Origin: Chloroflexota bacterium | GTDB lineage: Bacteria > Chloroflexota > Dehalococcoidia > Bin125 | Direction of reading: 5' to 3' | Assembly: GCA_003228175.2 (NCBI GenBank) | Contig: QGNQ01000009.1 | Location: 1-64,000 of the forward strand | DNA: 64,000 bases | In this document: one piece after another, positions 47,336 to 57,845 of the stretch | How the letters are laid out: each line of letters begins with the position of its first letter | Numbering within the stretch: position 1 is the stretch's first letter | Translations under genes and position numbers: made by a program | Notes under the pieces: generated by a model | The model's input: the letters and a program-made list of their open reading frames with translations, nothing else | Databases searched by the model: none | Told to the model about the DNA's origin: nothing

Positions 47336-48210
47336 TCAGTCATCTCCCAGAATGGTCCCGGATTGGCCGGGCCCTCTCGGCGCGATCTCTTGCGCGCAAC
47401 CGGACAACGGTAACAAAGCCGCGTCGACCCGGCAATCGGGGGACAACATCCACCGATCGGCCCGATACACCAAGCATCCAGACCGCCGCCTTAACGACAG
47501 CAGCCCAGCGGTTGCCTGTGGACTTCGGCCGAAGTCCGCGGGCGCCCGCCGGGCTGTATCCGGAGTTCCGACCGTCCCTGCGTTTCGCCAGGGATCGACA
47601 CGCATCCCCATCGAAACGGAGGGCCGGTATGGCTGGGCGCCGGATAGTCGGCGCAGTTGCGGGTCTCCAGCCCGCTGCTCAAGGCCCCAGGCGACTCCCG
47701 GCAGATTCGGCCCTCACGGGCCCCGAGCGTCGGGACGGCCTGGTCGCGGTCACGGCTCAGGGGTGCTATCTCGGCTGCAGCCGACATCCCCAAGTATTGT
47801 GCCGCGCCCCGGGCGGATGTGTGCCACACCCGCGTCCTGGACCGCTTCCCCCTCGGAGCTTCAGCGTCGCGCTTGCGCGTCTCCCTGAAGCCACAATCAA
47901 CGTACCAGCGGCGCCAATCCCACAGCGACGCGAATTCGCGCCCATCGATGAGATAACGCGACTCCCTACGAGTCAGCGCCAGCTCTTCGATCCTGCCGGA
48001 CGACCATCCCATGCCCCTGCCTGAAGACACTGATCATGATCTTCTGTCGCGTATCGAAGAGTGATTCCCCGTGGACGAATGGGACCGCGAAAGTGCACAG
48101 CCAGGGGATAAACGGTGCAGAACTCTGCGTGCTCTGTCGTTCAGCACCTCAGGCGCTGAACCCCCCCGCCCGGAACCACGAGGCCCAGAACTCCCGTCGC
48201 CCGCCGACGC

Positions 48211-48792
48211 TCAGACGTCGAAGCCCAGGTAGCGCAAGAATCCGGGCCGCGTCTTGCGCCCCTTGCGACGCCGGTTCCAGCGCCCCACATCGTCCAGGAA
48301 CACGTCCGACTGCTTCTCGTTCCAGCGCGATGTCTTGATCACATCGCGACGGCTGATGTTGCCGTCCCAATCGTGCGGGCACTCAACGATGTCGCTCAGT
48401 GCAATGAAGTTGAGCGCGCCCGTGTCGGAGAGCTCCACCTCGAAGGGATGCTCCCGGCAGGTCACCGGCCGATGTTCGTAGATCGTGCAGCGCTGCTCCT
48501 CGTCCAGGAACATGCAGGCCCCCCCCGGTCGGTGCCGCAGCGCCATCGCCCCCCGCCCACTGTCGAAGCGGACCCACCAAGCGCTGCGCTTCTCCAGCTT
48601 CAGATCCGCCTCCGGCACAAAGTGGACGAAGTCCGCCACCGGCAGCCCCACCCCTCGCTCAATCCGCCGCAGATCCTCGTCCGTCACCAGTACGTGCGTG
48701 CGACGACAGCAGTTGCCGCAGCCCGTGCAGCGGAAGTTGAGGTAGCGCTGCCAGTCCCCGTCCGGGGTTCCGTCGCCGCAAGGGTTCGCCAT
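48211..48792 (-). CDS. YkgJ-family cysteine-cluster protein
   Basis: FRCTGCGNCCRRTHVLVTDEDLRRI...CMFLDEEQRCTIYEHRPVTCREHPF. Confidence 0.9.
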   Translation of the reverse strand: MANPCGDGTPDGDWQRYLNFRCTGCGNCCRRTHVLVTDEDLRRIERGVGLPVADFVHFVPEADLKLEKRSAWWVRFDSGRGAMALRHRPGGACMFLDEEQRCTIYEHRPVTCREHPFEVELSDTGALNFIALSDIVECPHDWDGNISRRDVIKTSRWNEKQSDVFLDDVGRWNRRRKGRKTRPGFLRYLGFDV

Positions 48793-48990
48793 CCGCGGAG
48801 CCTATCCCCACCCGGGCGGCTGCGACAGGCACGCCGCCCGGAAATGCCGGCCGCGGGGTGAACCAGACCCGCCCCGTATACTCGCCGCGCTGCCGTTGCG
48901 AATCCGCACGCGGTGTCCAAGACAAGATCCAATCCAGGTCGCGCGGCGCGCCAGCGTCGGCGGCGGCCTGAGAAACGCTGGGAGTACGCC

Positions 48991-50550
48991 ATGGCCTGGG
49001 AACGGGAAATCGAAGAACTCGAACAGCGCCGCGCATTCGCCGCCGAGCTCGGGGGCGAAGAGGGCATCGCCCGCCAGCGCCGACGCGGCAAGCTCACCGT
49101 CCGAGAGCGCATCGACCTCATGGCCGACAAGGACTCTTGGCAAGAGTTCCGCAGCCTCCTGGGCCAGGGCGAGTACGACGACGAAGGCAAGCTCACCTCC
49201 TTCACGCCCAAGGGCAGCGTGGAGGGCACCATGCGGCTCAACGACCGCAAGGTCGTGGTCTCCGCCGGCGACTTCACGGTCCGCGGCGGCTCCGGGGGCA
49301 GTATGGGCGGCATCGGCCAAGAGATCCGCGCCAGCGAGCGCGCCCGGCGCTGGCGCCTGCCCTACGTGCGCCTGCTCGACTCCGCCGGCGGCAGCGTGCG
49401 CCACTTCGAAGAGATCGGCCACACGTACCTCCCCGACGGCAACGAGTGGTCGCAAATTGAAGTCGGCTTGCTCAGCCAAGTCCCCGTCGTCTCCGCCGTC
49501 ATGGGCTCCGTCGCCGGCCTGCCCGCCGTCGACGCCTGCATCGCGCACTTCAACCTCATGGTCTCCGGCATCAGCCAGCTCTTCCCCGGGGGCCCGCCCG
49601 TCGTCAAAGCGTCCCTTGGCTATGACATCACCAAGGAAGACTTGGGCGGCGAGGATGTCCACATCCACGGCGCAACCGGCGCCGTGGACAACCTGGCCGA
49701 GACCGAGGACCACGCCTTCGCCATGATCCGCGACTTCCTCAGCTACCTGCCGCCCAGCGTCTGGGAGATGGCCCCCCGGCAGGAGATCGGCGACGACCCC
49801 CAGCGGCGCGACGAGTGGCTGATCGACGCCATCCCGCACAACCGCCGCCGCCCCTACGACATCCGCAAGATCATCGGCTCCGTCGTCGATCAAGGATCGT
49901 TCTTCGAGATCGCCCCGCTGTACGGCAAAGCCCGCGTCACCGGCCTGGCTCGCATTGACGGCTACCCCTGCGCGGTCATGGGCAACAACCCCTACCACCA
50001 GGGCGGCGCCACCGGCCCCCAGGAGGGCGACAAGGTGATTCGCCTGCTCTCCCTGGCCGACACCTTCCACCTGCCCATCATCTCCTTCGCCGACGAGCCC
50101 GGATTCCTCGTCGGCCTGGAGGCCGAGAAGATGGGCATTGAGCGCGCCGGCGCCCGCCTCGTCGCCGCCGTCTGCGAAAGCCGCGCGCCCTGGCTGGCCA
50201 TCGTCACCGGGCAACTGTTCGGCGTCGCCGGGCAGTGTCAGCACCGCCCCAGCGGCATGTTTGAGCGCTTCGTCTGGCCATCCGCGGCCTGGGGCTCCAT
50301 GCACATCGAAGGCGGCACCCACGCCGCCTACCGCCGCCAGATCGATGACGCAGATGACCCAGTCGCGGAGGAGCGCCGTATTGAGGCCACGCTCAAGGCG
50401 ATCGCCTCGCCCTTCCGCACCGCCGAGTCATCCGGCCAAGAGATCATCGACCCGCGCGACAGCCGCCCCCTCGCCGTGGAGTTCGTGCGCGATGCACAGG
50501 CCATTCTGCGGGACCAAGTCGGACCGCCCGTCGCGCCGTACCGCCCCTAG
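48991..50550 (+). CDS. Acyl-CoA carboxylase carboxyltransferase (beta) subunit
   Basis: GKLTVRERIDLMADKDSWQEF; GSGGSMGGIGQEI; GNNPYHQGGA; PSAAWGSMHIEGG. Confidence 0.92.
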   Translation: MAWEREIEELEQRRAFAAELGGEEGIARQRRRGKLTVRERIDLMADKDSWQEFRSLLGQGEYDDEGKLTSFTPKGSVEGTMRLNDRKVVVSAGDFTVRGGSGGSMGGIGQEIRASERARRWRLPYVRLLDSAGGSVRHFEEIGHTYLPDGNEWSQIEVGLLSQVPVVSAVMGSVAGLPAVDACIAHFNLMVSGISQLFPGGPPVVKASLGYDITKEDLGGEDVHIHGATGAVDNLAETEDHAFAMIRDFLSYLPPSVWEMAPRQEIGDDPQRRDEWLIDAIPHNRRRPYDIRKIIGSVVDQGSFFEIAPLYGKARVTGLARIDGYPCAVMGNNPYHQGGATGPQEGDKVIRLLSLADTFHLPIISFADEPGFLVGLEAEKMGIERAGARLVAAVCESRAPWLAIVTGQLFGVAGQCQHRPSGMFERFVWPSAAWGSMHIEGGTHAAYRRQIDDADDPVAEERRIEATLKAIASPFRTAESSGQEIIDPRDSRPLAVEFVRDAQAILRDQVGPPVAPYRP

Positions 50551-50574
50551 GAGCCCGTCGGCCCCGGGGCGCGG

Positions 50575-51492
50575 CTAGCTGCCCGCGACCGGCTCCGCGT
50601 CGCGCGCGCTTTCATAGGTCTCGAAGTACCGCGACGCCGCCGTCTTCTGGTTCTCGTAGATCGAGCCGCCCAGCGGGGCGGGCGGCAGCGGCAACTGCAC
50701 CGGCACCGACTCCAGTCGCGGCCGCAGTGTCGGCTCCCCCGCCACCATCTGCGCATCGAACGCGGCCAAATCGAAGTCCGCGCCCGCGCCCGTCAGCGGC
50801 CAGGCGTCCGCCGCCGTGTATCCGTACAGCAGCAGCCGCCGTGGGTGGTCGGACCGGTTGAGCGAGGACCCGTGCACCATGCGCACGTGGTGCAGCGTGA
50901 TCGTCCCCGCCGGACCTGTCAGCGCCACCGCCTTGTCGAAATCCACCTCCTCCGCGCGCGGATCCATCGCGCCGCAGAAGTGTCCATCCGTGTGGTGATT
51001 GTAGGCAGGCCCCGTGTGGCTGCCCGGGATCACCAGCAGCGGCCCGTTCACCACATCGCAGTCGTCCAGCAGTATTCCAACTTCCAGCACGTCGTCGTTC
51101 GTGTGCGGGTAAAAGGCCCAGTCCGTGTGCCATTCCACCGGCGCGCCGTACTCGGCGTGCTTCATGTTCATCTTGCCGTGGTGGTAGCGAATGTTGTCAC
51201 CCAGGATTGGGCGCAGGATATCTGTGATCGTGTCGCTGCTCGTGAGATCTTTGAACACTGCCGACACCGACACCGGGTTCTTGATCCGACGCACGCGCGG
51301 CGCATCCGGCGAATGCGAGTCCTCGAGATCGTAGAGCCCGTCGCTCTCCGTCAGCGCCGCGCACCCCTGCACGATCCGATCCGTCTCGTCGCGGATCGCC
51401 TGCAGCGTCTCCGCCGGCAGCGCGCCAGGCAACACGAGATATCCGTTCTCGCGGTAGGACTGCACTTGTTCAGCACTCACCGTGTTCGTCAT
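50575..51492 (-). CDS. Phytanoyl-CoA dioxygenase (PhyH) family protein
   Basis: VEWHTDWAFYPHTNDDVLEVGILLDDCDVVNGPLLVIPGSHTG (HxD), LHHVRMVHGSSLNRSDHPRRLLLYGY. Confidence 0.92.
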   Translation of the reverse strand: MTNTVSAEQVQSYRENGYLVLPGALPAETLQAIRDETDRIVQGCAALTESDGLYDLEDSHSPDAPRVRRIKNPVSVSAVFKDLTSSDTITDILRPILGDNIRYHHGKMNMKHAEYGAPVEWHTDWAFYPHTNDDVLEVGILLDDCDVVNGPLLVIPGSHTGPAYNHHTDGHFCGAMDPRAEEVDFDKAVALTGPAGTITLHHVRMVHGSSLNRSDHPRRLLLYGYTAADAWPLTGAGADFDLAAFDAQMVAGEPTLRPRLESVPVQLPLPPAPLGGSIYENQKTAASRYFETYESARDAEPVAGS

Positions 51493-51653
51493 GATCTCCT
51501 CCGTCGGCCGAGTCTACTCGACGTGAACAAGGGCGTGAACCTCCACCTTCGCCGGCGAAAGACCGCCTCCGGTCCCGAACCGACGCACATCCTGCCCGAT
51601 CCGCCTAGCCTCTCATAACCCTCCGGCAACCCGGCCGGACCAAGGAGCCTGCC

Positions 51654-54088
51654 ATGCGCAGCATCCACCCATCATTCTCCGCCGGACCACGCGCGCTGAT
51701 CATGACCGCCCTGATCACGACCACTCTGATCATGACGGCCCTACTCACCATGGCGGTGGCCATCCTCGCCGCGCCGCCGGTACGCGCCGCCCCCGCCCCG
51801 CGATCCTCGCCCTCACCCCAAGCACGGGCCCCATCGGCGGCGGCGCCAGCGTCATCATCTCCGGCACGAATTTCACCGGCACGACCGGCGTGACCTTCGG
51901 CGGCGTCGCCGCCGCGTTCGCCGAAGACAACGATTCCCAGGTCACCGCCACGGCGCCCGTCTTCGGCGCAGCGAGCGTCGTCGATGTCGTCGTCACCACG
52001 GCCGACGGCCCCAGCGCCAACACCCCCACGGACGACTTCACCTACTTTCAGCCCACCGTGCAGATCATCGAGACGGGTGCTGGCACCGCCGTTACCGAGG
52101 GCGGCCTCATTGACTCCTACTCCGTCCTCCCGACCAGCCTGCCCACCGCGACGGTCACTGTCACCATCTTCGACACCCCCCAGATCGACGCCACCCCCAA
52201 CACCCTCACCTTCACGCCCGGCGATTGGTTCACCGCCCAAGTCGTCACCGTGACCGCCATCGACGACGCGCTGATCGAGGGCACGCACGCCTCCGTGATC
52301 ACGCACACCGTGGCCGGCGGCGGCTTCACCGGCGCCGCCATCTCCCCTGTCCTCGTCACCATCACCGACAACGAACTCGGCACCCCCATCGTCACGCAAG
52401 TCGGCGGATCCACCGCCGTCACAGAGGGCGGCGTCACGGACTCCATCACGGTCAGCCTGGCCCAGCAGCCCAGCACGACCGTGACCGTCACCATCACCGG
52501 CGACGCCCAAGTCGCGGCCTCGCCCACCCTCCTCAGTTTCACCCCGTCCTCCTGGAACACCCCCCAGACGGTCATCGTCAGCGCTATCGACGACGGCGTC
52601 GTGGAGGGCGCCCACACCGGCTTTCTCTCTGTCATCCTCACCGGCGGTGTCGGCATCGTGCCGCCATCGCTCGTGACCGTCACCATCTCCGACAACGACG
52701 CGCGCCGGGTGATCGTCTCCGCCGGCGGCGCGGAGACGATCACCTTCACCCCCATCGACGACGCCCAGATCAGCCGCGGCAGTCGGGACGCAAACTTCGG
52801 GGACGAGTCACTCTTCACGGTCGACGACGATCCCCGCCGCGACGGGCTCCTGCGCTTCGCCGTCACCGGCCTGGCCCAGCGCAGCGTCTCCCGCGTGATC
52901 CTGCGCCTCTACGTCCGCGACCAATCGAACTCCGGCGGCAAGGCCTTCGCCACAACCTCCTCCACCTGGAACGAGCAGAGCGTCACCTGGAACAACGCGC
53001 CCGGCTTCGCCGGCTCCGCGATCGACGAGATCGGATCGGTCTCGGACAACACCTGGGTCGAGTTCAACCTCACGACCTTCGTGACCGGCGACGGAATCGT
53101 CAGCCTGCGGCTCCGCTCGGATTCCGCGAACCGCGTGGACTACGCCGCCAAAGAATTCGGCGGCGGCTTCGCCCCCCAGCTCCTGATCGACGTGGGCGGC
53201 AGCGCCAGCCTCGCGATCAACGAGGGCGGGCCCGCGGGCTCCTACACCGTCGTGCTCAGCAGCGTCCCCGCCGGCGTCGCCACCGTCAGCGTCGTCCCGG
53301 ACCAGGAACTGTCCGTCGCGCCGCCGCAACTCCAATTCACGGTGAGCAACTGGAACCTGCCCCAGACCGTGTTCATGAGCGCCATCGATGACGACGACAT
53401 CGAAGGCGCACACATCGGGACCATCCAGCACAGCGTCAGCGGCGGCGGCTACGCCGGCGTCGTCGTGGCCAGCGTCTCCGCGCAGATCACCGACAACGAC
53501 GCCGCCGGCGTGCGCATCTCCGAGTCGGGCGGCGCCACCAGCACCAACGAAGACGGTCTCACCGACACCTACACCGTTGTCCTGCTGGGCCGGCCCAGCG
53601 GCACAGTCACCATCACCATCGAGCCGGACGGCGAGCTGCGCACCAACCTCAGCCAGATCACCTTCACGACGGCCAACTGGAACATTCCCCAGACCGTCCG
53701 CGTGGAGGCCATGGACGACAGCGCCGATGAGGGCACGCACACGGGGCGCATCTCACACAGCGCCTTCGGCGGTGGCTTCAACGCCGTCTCGATCGCGGAC
53801 GTCATCGTCACCATCACCGACAACGACGAAATCGTCGTGGAAGTGATCACCCTCAGCCGCGGCCTCACGCTCGTCGGCTGGTTCGGCGTTCCCACCACGT
53901 CCCGGGCCATCATTGAAAGCAATGCGCGCATCATCGCCATCTGGTTCTGGGACGACGGCGACCAAGCCTGGCTGCTCGACAGCCCCAACCTGCCCGAAGT
54001 CCTGCGCGTCTTCATCCGCATCTCGCGCGGCGATGGCTTCTTCGTCGACAGCACCAGCGTCACCTTCCTTGAGGTGCCGCTCGCATAG
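51654..54088 (+). CDS. Secreted IPT/Calx-beta/DNRLRE-type surface protein; apparent frameshift between signal peptide and IPT domain
   Basis: Signal-peptide ORF 51654-51893 with AAGGAG RBS; IPT motif ILALTPSTGPIGGGASVIISGTNFTG lies in a different frame upstream of the annotated 51890 start; four Calx-beta-like repeats. Confidence 0.8.
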
Positions 54089-54128
54089 CAAGGCCGCTGC
54101 CTTACGCTCTCCCTCACGGGAGGAACGC

Positions 54129-55103
54129 TTGCCCAAAGTTCTCGTCACCCGACGCCAGTTCGAAGACCAAATGGACCGGCTCCGCTCCGAAGCGGAAACC
54201 GTCGTCCTCACCCGGCCGGCGCCCGCCCCCCCCCAGGAACTGCGCCAGGCCGCGCGCGGCGCGTCCGCGATTCTCGCGCACGTCACCGACCAGATCGACG
54301 CTGCCGTCATGGATGCGGCCGGAGACTCCCTCAAACTGATCGCGGAGTTCGTCGTGGGATACGACAACGTCGACACCGCGGCCGCCAGTCAGCGCAACAT
54401 CGCCGTCGCCAATACCCCCGGCGTGCTCGCCGAAACCACGGCCGAATTCGCCTTCGCGCTGGTGCAGGCGTCGGCCCGGCGACTGGCCGAGAGCGATCGA
54501 TTCGTGCGCCGCGGCGAGTGGAAGTGGTTCGACCCCCTGGGCCTGCTCGGCATCGACATCCACGGCTCCACTCTGGGGATCGTGGGCATGGGCCGCATCG
54601 GCAGCGCCGTCGCGACGCGCGCCCTCGCCTGCGGCATGCGCGTGATCTACTACAACCGCACCCGGGCCGACGACGAGCACGGCGCCCAACGGGTCGGCTC
54701 TCTCAATGAACTCCTCGCCCAATCGGATTTCGTCACCCTGCACAGCCCCCTCACGCCCGAGACGAAGGGCCTGATCGGCGCCCGCCAACTCAGAACGATG
54801 CGCAGCCACGCCGCCCTGATCAACACCGCGCGCGGTCCCATCGTCGACACGGCGGCGCTCACCGACGCGCTGCGATCCGGGGAGATTGCCTACGCCGCCC
54901 TGGACGTCACCGACCCGGAGCCGCTCCCCACGGACCACCCCCTGCTCTCCATGGAGAACGTCACCCTCCTGCCCCACATGGCGTCGGCCACCGTGGGCAC
55001 CCGGCGCAAAATGACCGCGATGAACGTCGACGACATCCTCGCCGCCCTGCGCGGCGAGCCGCCCCCGAACTGCGTCAACGCCGATCAGATCGACTGGTCC
55101 TGA
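54129..55103 (+). CDS. D-2-hydroxyacid dehydrogenase (glyoxylate reductase-like)
   Basis: GSTLGIVGMGRIGSAVATRALACGMRVIYYNR; LINTARGPIVDTAAL; ALDVTDPEPLPTDHPL; likely TTG start with GGGAGGA RBS. Confidence 0.9.
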   Translation: MPKVLVTRRQFEDQMDRLRSEAETVVLTRPAPAPPQELRQAARGASAILAHVTDQIDAAVMDAAGDSLKLIAEFVVGYDNVDTAAASQRNIAVANTPGVLAETTAEFAFALVQASARRLAESDRFVRRGEWKWFDPLGLLGIDIHGSTLGIVGMGRIGSAVATRALACGMRVIYYNRTRADDEHGAQRVGSLNELLAQSDFVTLHSPLTPETKGLIGARQLRTMRSHAALINTARGPIVDTAALTDALRSGEIAYAALDVTDPEPLPTDHPLLSMENVTLLPHMASATVGTRRKMTAMNVDDILAALRGEPPPNCVNADQIDWS

Positions 55104-55126
55104 ATCGGTCCCACGCAGATACCAGA

Positions 55127-55355
55127 ATGGCGTCAGAGCGGACGCGGCTCGACGACGTTCACCGCGCCGCCGCGCTACTCCGCGACATCGGCCGGTTGTG
55201 GGGCAAGACCAAGGTGACGCCAGAGGAACGGCGCGACTTCGTCGACGCCATGGTGGAGGAGCTGCGGATCGACGAAAACGGCATCGCCGCCCTGCGCACG
55301 CGGCCCGACTTCGGACCAATCTTGGCGGTGGCGGCGATGCAGAAAAGGGGGGCTA
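55127..55355 (+). pseudogene. C-terminal remnant of a large serine recombinase
   Basis: [50 protein letters not shown] resembles serine-recombinase C-termini; no N-terminal resolvase domain, runs without stop into the tRNA. Confidence 0.6.
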
Positions 55356-55432
<77 letters not shown>

Positions 55433-55501
55433 ACGCCGACCCAGAGTACGTGCGCCCACCCAGCCCGACAAGCACGCGCGGTGCGGGAATGAGGCGCCGC
55501 G

Positions 55502-56122
55502 CTAGCCGCGCGGCGAAAGCGGCCCCGTCGCGAAGTCCGTCGACTCGGCATCCTCCGGATCCGGCGGCTGGTAGCCCGGCGGCGGAATCCGCAGCTCCTG
55601 GCCAATCCGCAGCGCATTGGGATTACTCAGCGCGTTGTAGGCGACCAACGCATCCGTCGTCACCGCGAAACGCACCGCAATCTGATGCAGCACATCCCCC
55701 GCGATGACCACGTAGACCTGGCCCAGCTGCGGCGCCGCGTCTGCCGACGCCGCGTCCCCCGCCGCAATGGCGGCGGCGGGCTCCGGGTCGGCCGCGACGG
55801 TCGCCGGCTCCGACGTCGTCAGGACCGTATCGAGCGACTGCGTCGCCTCAGACACGACCGTCGTGATCGAGCTCGCCGCGCTGTCGTTGGTATCCCGCAG
55901 CACGCCGAAGGACGTCAGCATCAGCACCGCGAAGAGGATCGGAATCGCGATCACCAACGACAGCAGGAAACCTAGCATCGGCCCGGACCAGACGGTTTCA
56001 TCCGGCGGCGGCCCGTCGGGACCAATCGCGTCAAGGCCACTGAGGCGGAAGGGCAGCGCGCCCCGACCGTTACCGGCGCCGGTTGGCTTCGCCTTCCATG
56101 ATGGGCTCGTCGATGTAGACAT
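55502..56122 (-). CDS. LysM-domain membrane-anchored protein (start uncertain)
   Basis: [47 protein letters not shown]; one TM segment; N-terminus overlaps the neighbouring ORF. Confidence 0.82.
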   Translation of the reverse strand: MSTSTSPSWKAKPTGAGNGRGALPFRLSGLDAIGPDGPPPDETVWSGPMLGFLLSLVIAIPILFAVLMLTSFGVLRDTNDSAASSITTVVSEATQSLDTVLTTSEPATVAADPEPAAAIAAGDAASADAAPQLGQVYVVIAGDVLHQIAVRFAVTTDALVAYNALSNPNALRIGQELRIPPPGYQPPDPEDAESTDFATGPLSPRG

Positions 56123-56282
56123 CGCCGTTCCGAATCTTCAGGTTGTAGCCACAGTGCGCATTCGTGCACACCCAGGCCTTGTACAAAATCGATGCCCCCT
56201 GGCTGCCGAAGTCGGACAGCGGCACCAAGTGCCCCGTGTCACAACGTTGGCAGGGCGGGAACCCAAGTCCCACGTCTTCCAC
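56070..56282 (-). CDS. Small zinc-ribbon-like protein (70 aa)
   Basis: CQRCDTG...[21 protein letters not shown]. Confidence 0.7.
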   Translation of the reverse strand: MEDVGLGFPPCQRCDTGHLVPLSDFGSQGASILYKAWVCTNAHCGYNLKIRNGDVYIDEPIMEGEANRRR

Positions 56283-56547
56283 CCATCACCCCCTTCACCC
56301 CCGCACGACGATCAAACGCCGAGAAAGGTTCCCCCAGCGATCCCGTCACGCTGGCGCGTTCCTATTCTATCCCGGAGATCGGGCAAGCGCCGCTTACATT
56401 ATTCTTACACACCGATCACACGGAGATACCGTCGGCAGCGCATCCTGAGTCATGATCGCGGGCTGGTCTCATCATCGCGATCGTCCGGTGGGGCATGCAT
56501 AGGGGAGACGACCGATCTGATGGAGAGAAACTCATGAACCCAATCTC

Positions 56548-57786
56548 ATGAACACTGACTTCCTGCGCCGACCCTGGGCGAGCCTGTCCATGCTCGCGAT
56601 CGCCATCACCGCCATTGGCCTATCAATCGCCGCGCTGATCATCGCCTTGGACGACGACACGCCGCCCGGCCTCAACAACGACGGCGGCAGCCTTGCCGGC
56701 CTCGTCGGCCCCGCGGACCGAACCCCCGATCTCGACACCAACCTCGACCGCCTCGAAGAGAAGGACGCCGCGGCGCCGGCCCGCCGCCAACCGCCCGCTC
56801 CGGTCGCCGCCGTCGCTCGCGCCGCGACAGAGGCCGTCACGACCGCCGCCGATCTGCTCAACGGCGCCCGGCCCCTGCTCGGCCTCCTGGCCCAGCGGGT
56901 CGATGACCTCCTCGTCGTCCGCGCCGTGCTGCCGGGCAGCCCCGCCGACCTTGCCGGCATTCAGCGAGTCGACCACCTCCTCTCGATCAACGACGCGCCC
57001 GTCCTTTCCCTGCCCGAGGTGCATGACATCCTCAGCGCGCTCGAATCGGGCGACACGGTGCGCATCGGCATCGAGCGCGATGGCGCCCCCCAGACCGTCG
57101 AAGTCGAACTCCGCGCCTTCGACCCGGGCGACGCCTTCACCCGGCCAGATGGCGCCCGGCCAGACTTCCGAGGTAGCGCGCCCACGCTGGGACTCCGCGT
57201 CGAATCCAGCGACGATGGCCTGACGGTCACCGGCGTCATGCCCGGCAGCGGCGCAGACGCCGACGGCCTCGCTGAGGGCGACCTCCTGCGTGCGATCAAC
57301 GGCGCCCCCGCGCCCGACACCGAAGCGGTCCGCGCCGCCCTCCGCGAGATCGAGCCGGGCGCAACCGTCACGCTGACCGTCGAGCGCGATGGCGCGACGC
57401 TGGACCTCGCCGTGGCAGTCGGCGAGGGGCTCCGGTCGCTCCCCGGTCCCGGTTTCGCCCGCCCCAACTCTGGTGACGATGAGGGCCGCCGCGGCCCCTT
57501 CGGTCGCGTTGGCATCCCCTTCTCAGGCTTCGGCGGCTCCTTCGACAGCTCTGACCTCTTCGCCGACGGCGAGTTCCGCGTCCTGATCGGTGCGATCACC
57601 GCCCTCAGCAGCAGCGAAATCAGCGTGAGCGGCGGGACGGCCGTCACGATCACCGAAGACACCCGGCAGGCAGGCGAGCTGAACGTCGGCGACCGTGTGT
57701 TCGTCGTCGCCCGCGACGGCGTCGCCCGGCTGATCGTTCCGGCGCCGGACTTCGCGGCATTCACAGGCCCTCCCGGCGACGCCTAA
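56548..57786 (+). CDS. Membrane-anchored protein with two PDZ domains
   Basis: VLPGSPADLAGIQRVDHLLSINDAPVLSLPEVHDIL and VMPGSGADADGLAEGDLLRAINGAPAPDTEAVRAAL. Confidence 0.88.
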   Translation: MNTDFLRRPWASLSMLAIAITAIGLSIAALIIALDDDTPPGLNNDGGSLAGLVGPADRTPDLDTNLDRLEEKDAAAPARRQPPAPVAAVARAATEAVTTAADLLNGARPLLGLLAQRVDDLLVVRAVLPGSPADLAGIQRVDHLLSINDAPVLSLPEVHDILSALESGDTVRIGIERDGAPQTVEVELRAFDPGDAFTRPDGARPDFRGSAPTLGLRVESSDDGLTVTGVMPGSGADADGLAEGDLLRAINGAPAPDTEAVRAALREIEPGATVTLTVERDGATLDLAVAVGEGLRSLPGPGFARPNSGDDEGRRGPFGRVGIPFSGFGGSFDSSDLFADGEFRVLIGAITALSSSEISVSGGTAVTITEDTRQAGELNVGDRVFVVARDGVARLIVPAPDFAAFTGPPGDA

Positions 57787-57845
57787 GGCCGGACTCGGTC
57801 CCACCTCCGCCGACGGGACGCGCGTGCGCCCCATAGACTGGAGTC

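Noticed and set aside
53913-54128. Upstream extension of the 2-hydroxyacid dehydrogenase ORF
   Set aside because: Overlaps the Calx-beta gene's 3' end out of frame; TTG at 54129 with an RBS is the better start
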